From Sporosarcina ureilytica (GTDB lineage Bacteria > Bacillota > Bacilli > Bacillales_A > Planococcaceae), in assembly GCF_001753205.1 (NCBI RefSeq), contig NZ_CP017560.1, positions 2,170,001 to 2,234,000 of the forward strand: a stretch of DNA of 64,000 bases, read 5' to 3'. Of the stretch, positions 62,833 through 64,000 are shown one piece after another (the first letter of the stretch is position 1; every line of letters starts with the position of its first letter). The notes beneath the pieces were generated by a model. The model worked only from the letters and a program-made list of their open reading frames with translations, ran no database searches and had not been told where the DNA came from. The translations under genes were made by a program, and so were the position numbers.

Positions 62833-63085
62833 TTTCAAAGCCCCTCACTCTCTTTTTCTACTGATTAATTTCATTGTACAGCTTTCATCAAGTACTGACA
62901 ACAAGCCATTGTCGATACTTAATAAGCGTTGTACAAAAGGCTCTTTTTATAAAAGATTCTTGAAAGTACAAATAATGATCGTAAATTGATACATTGGGAA
63001 TAATTTGATGGTAAAATAGAGTTAAGCAGATTGTGAAGGGTTTCCTCTTTTTCGTAGCAATTAGTTATCGAGGGGGAATTAATCT

Positions 63086-63289
63086 GTGAGAAAAAATAAC
63101 AATAACAACTACCAACCAAAAACACCAAAAATCCAAACCTATATGGCTATCGTTGCTACTCTTCCTATGCTGGGAGACGGGATTTGGAGGGTCGGCGGGT
63201 TTTTCTTGTGCGCTTATTTAATTTTAAGTGGACAAGTTGTAACTGCGCTCGCATTTTTACCAATATTTTTAAAGCACTACTTTAACTAA
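63086..63289 (+). CDS. Small hydrophobic protein
   Basis: GTG start after GAGGGGGAA; 67 residues with an Asn-rich beginning (RKNNNNNYQPKTPK) and two hydrophobic segments (YMAIVATLPMLG and GGFFLCAYLILSGQVVTALAF). Unknown function. Confidence 0.6.
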   Translation: MRKNNNNNYQPKTPKIQTYMAIVATLPMLGDGIWRVGGFFLCAYLILSGQVVTALAFLPIFLKHYFN

Positions 63290-63309
63290 AAAAACTAAAA
63301 ATATTATGT

Positions 63310-63467
63310 GGTTATAGTTCGGGTTAATGCGCGCTGTCGTTTAGGCTGGTCCCCGAGCGACAGAGGGACAACAAAGCTATACGAAAAAGGGATATGATAC
63401 CCTGGCATTTGTCCGGATCAATCACATAATGAAAAAGGGTTATCGCCTGGTCCGCGATAACCCTTTT
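63310..63467 (+). ncRNA. Candidate structured small RNA ending in a strong terminator
   Basis: Three hairpins follow each other: CTGTCG...CGACAG (63339-63362), GGACAA...TTGTCC (63367-63414) and a perfect terminator AAAAGGGTTATCG...CGATAACCCTTTTT (63431-63467). The stretch is locally GC-rich and has no open frame with a ribosome binding site. A TTTAAC...TATTAT pair upstream (63281-63308) could be its promoter. Alternatively it is merely the 3' end of the preceding transcript. Confidence 0.45.
63432..63467 (+). terminator. Strong terminator
   Basis: AAAGGGTTATCGC...GCGATAACCCTTTTT, a perfect stem with T run. Confidence 0.9.
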
Positions 63468-63874
63468 TGCTTCGCCGTTATTTAAAGAGTTTTAAGCAAC
63501 TCTGCTCCAAATCCGGCGACAGGCATTTACCACACCTCCAAAAAAGATAATTGAACATTGATTGAACATTACTCTTTGTGAGATTGGTATTTTTGATATT
63601 GAGATGGTCAATTTCTCTAAATTCGCACTATCTCGGTTTGGAATACTCTGTTAAATAACAATAACTTTATATATCTACCAACCATAATTATATCACCCGG
63701 ATAACAGATTTATAAGTCCGAATACCACTTTTAAAAAAATCAACTGAAAAACACTGCCCAAAATGTGGTTTTTCTGGTTCTCTGATGGCGATTATTGCTC
63801 GCAGTGGCGCTTTTCTTCTAGATAAATGTCCTATTTAACTAAATAAAAGTGACGAAAATAGGGAGGTGCCGTCA
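63468..63874. other. Intergenic stretch
   Basis: No gene seen. ATTGAACATT occurs twice in tandem (63552-63572). Confidence 0.5.
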
Positions 63875-64000
63875 TTGCAGCAAAAGCGTACTGGAAAACG
63901 AATGACACGAAAAGAGTTTCGAGAGGAAAAAGCGAGAAAGAGTCAGAGAGGGCTGATCATCCTTAAGACTGCGTACTATTCAATTAGAACGCTTATCGCT
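63875..64000 (+). CDS. Start of an unknown gene (3' end outside window)
   Basis: A TTG start seven bases after GGGAGGTG opens a frame to the window edge: a very basic N-terminus (QQKRTGKRMTRKEFREEKARK) followed by the beginning of a hydrophobic segment (LIILKTAYYSIRTLIA). Possibly a membrane protein; too short to assign. Confidence 0.6.
   Translation, partial: MQQKRTGKRMTRKEFREEKARKSQRGLIILKTAYYSIRTLIA

Noticed and set aside
61963-64000. Prophage remnant at the window end
   Set aside because: Only the lone recombinase is phage-like; no structural, lysis or replication genes follow within the window.

Overview
The window looks like a chromosome segment of a low-GC, endospore-forming Bacillales, probably a Planococcaceae member near Sporosarcina or Lysinibacillus. 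That placement is inferred from gene content: an SspO-like spore protein, PbuE behind an adenine riboswitch, a dynamin-like GTPase next to a CheX-like gene, RlmD, and AAGGAGG-type ribosome binding sites. No rRNA, tRNA or CRISPR array was seen.

Layout. 1-13.9 kb is mostly ordinary: dynamin-like GTPase (cut by the window edge), cheX, an M32 carboxypeptidase, a VOC protein, a luciferase-like oxidoreductase, an EamA transporter, pbuE with its riboswitch, a Fur-boxed flavin reductase, a CsoR-type repressor that seems to start at ATT, and an orphan solute-binding lipoprotein behind a terminator-bearing leader. 14-16.6 kb holds a winged-helix protein and a secreted nuclease.

16.8-25.1 kb, 40.3-41.8 kb and 49.4-52.3 kb are three stretches of small genes, all on the minus strand (kinase-like NTPases, acetyltransferases, VOC, HIT, Nudix, aminoglycoside-phosphotransferase-like and small membrane proteins). 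They are separated by variants of one imperfect palindrome of about 60-90 bp. Its conserved ends are TCCACAATCTGGCCC and GCGCCCGATTGTGGAA, and the stop codon usually sits directly beside it. Two paralogous kinase genes share sequence that stops inside the palindrome at both ends, as expected if gene plus palindrome moves as a unit. This integron-like arrangement without an adjacent recognised integrase is the most interesting structure here. An IS3-family element (20957-22421) lies inside the first array and a Tn3-type miniature element (52300-52564) ends the third.

25.4-31.2 kb: an ECF sigma/anti-sigma operon whose sigma gene has an in-frame TGA, a three-gene ABC importer, and an RluF-like pseudouridine synthase. 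31.3-37.9 kb is a probable defence island: KwaA/KwaB (Kiwa), a SieB-like membrane protein with an unknown partner, and a KAP-family NTPase, inserted between rluF and rlmD.

42-48.9 kb is one amino-acid catabolism operon (aminotransferase, enolase-superfamily enzyme, ornithine-cyclodeaminase-like enzyme, threonine-dehydratase-like enzyme, M20 amidohydrolase, YfcC transporter). 52.8-61.7 kb is a hydantoin/nitrogen-heterocycle cluster (NCS1 permease, two DUF917 proteins, M24 peptidase, HyuA-like protein, PucR regulator). Two genes there contain long G tracts (G12, out of frame; G10, in frame), and kwaA has a third (G9). Such tracts are unusual in AT-rich DNA and suggest phase-variable switching. 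The window ends with a tyrosine recombinase, a small hydrophobic protein, a likely structured RNA, and the start of an unknown gene.
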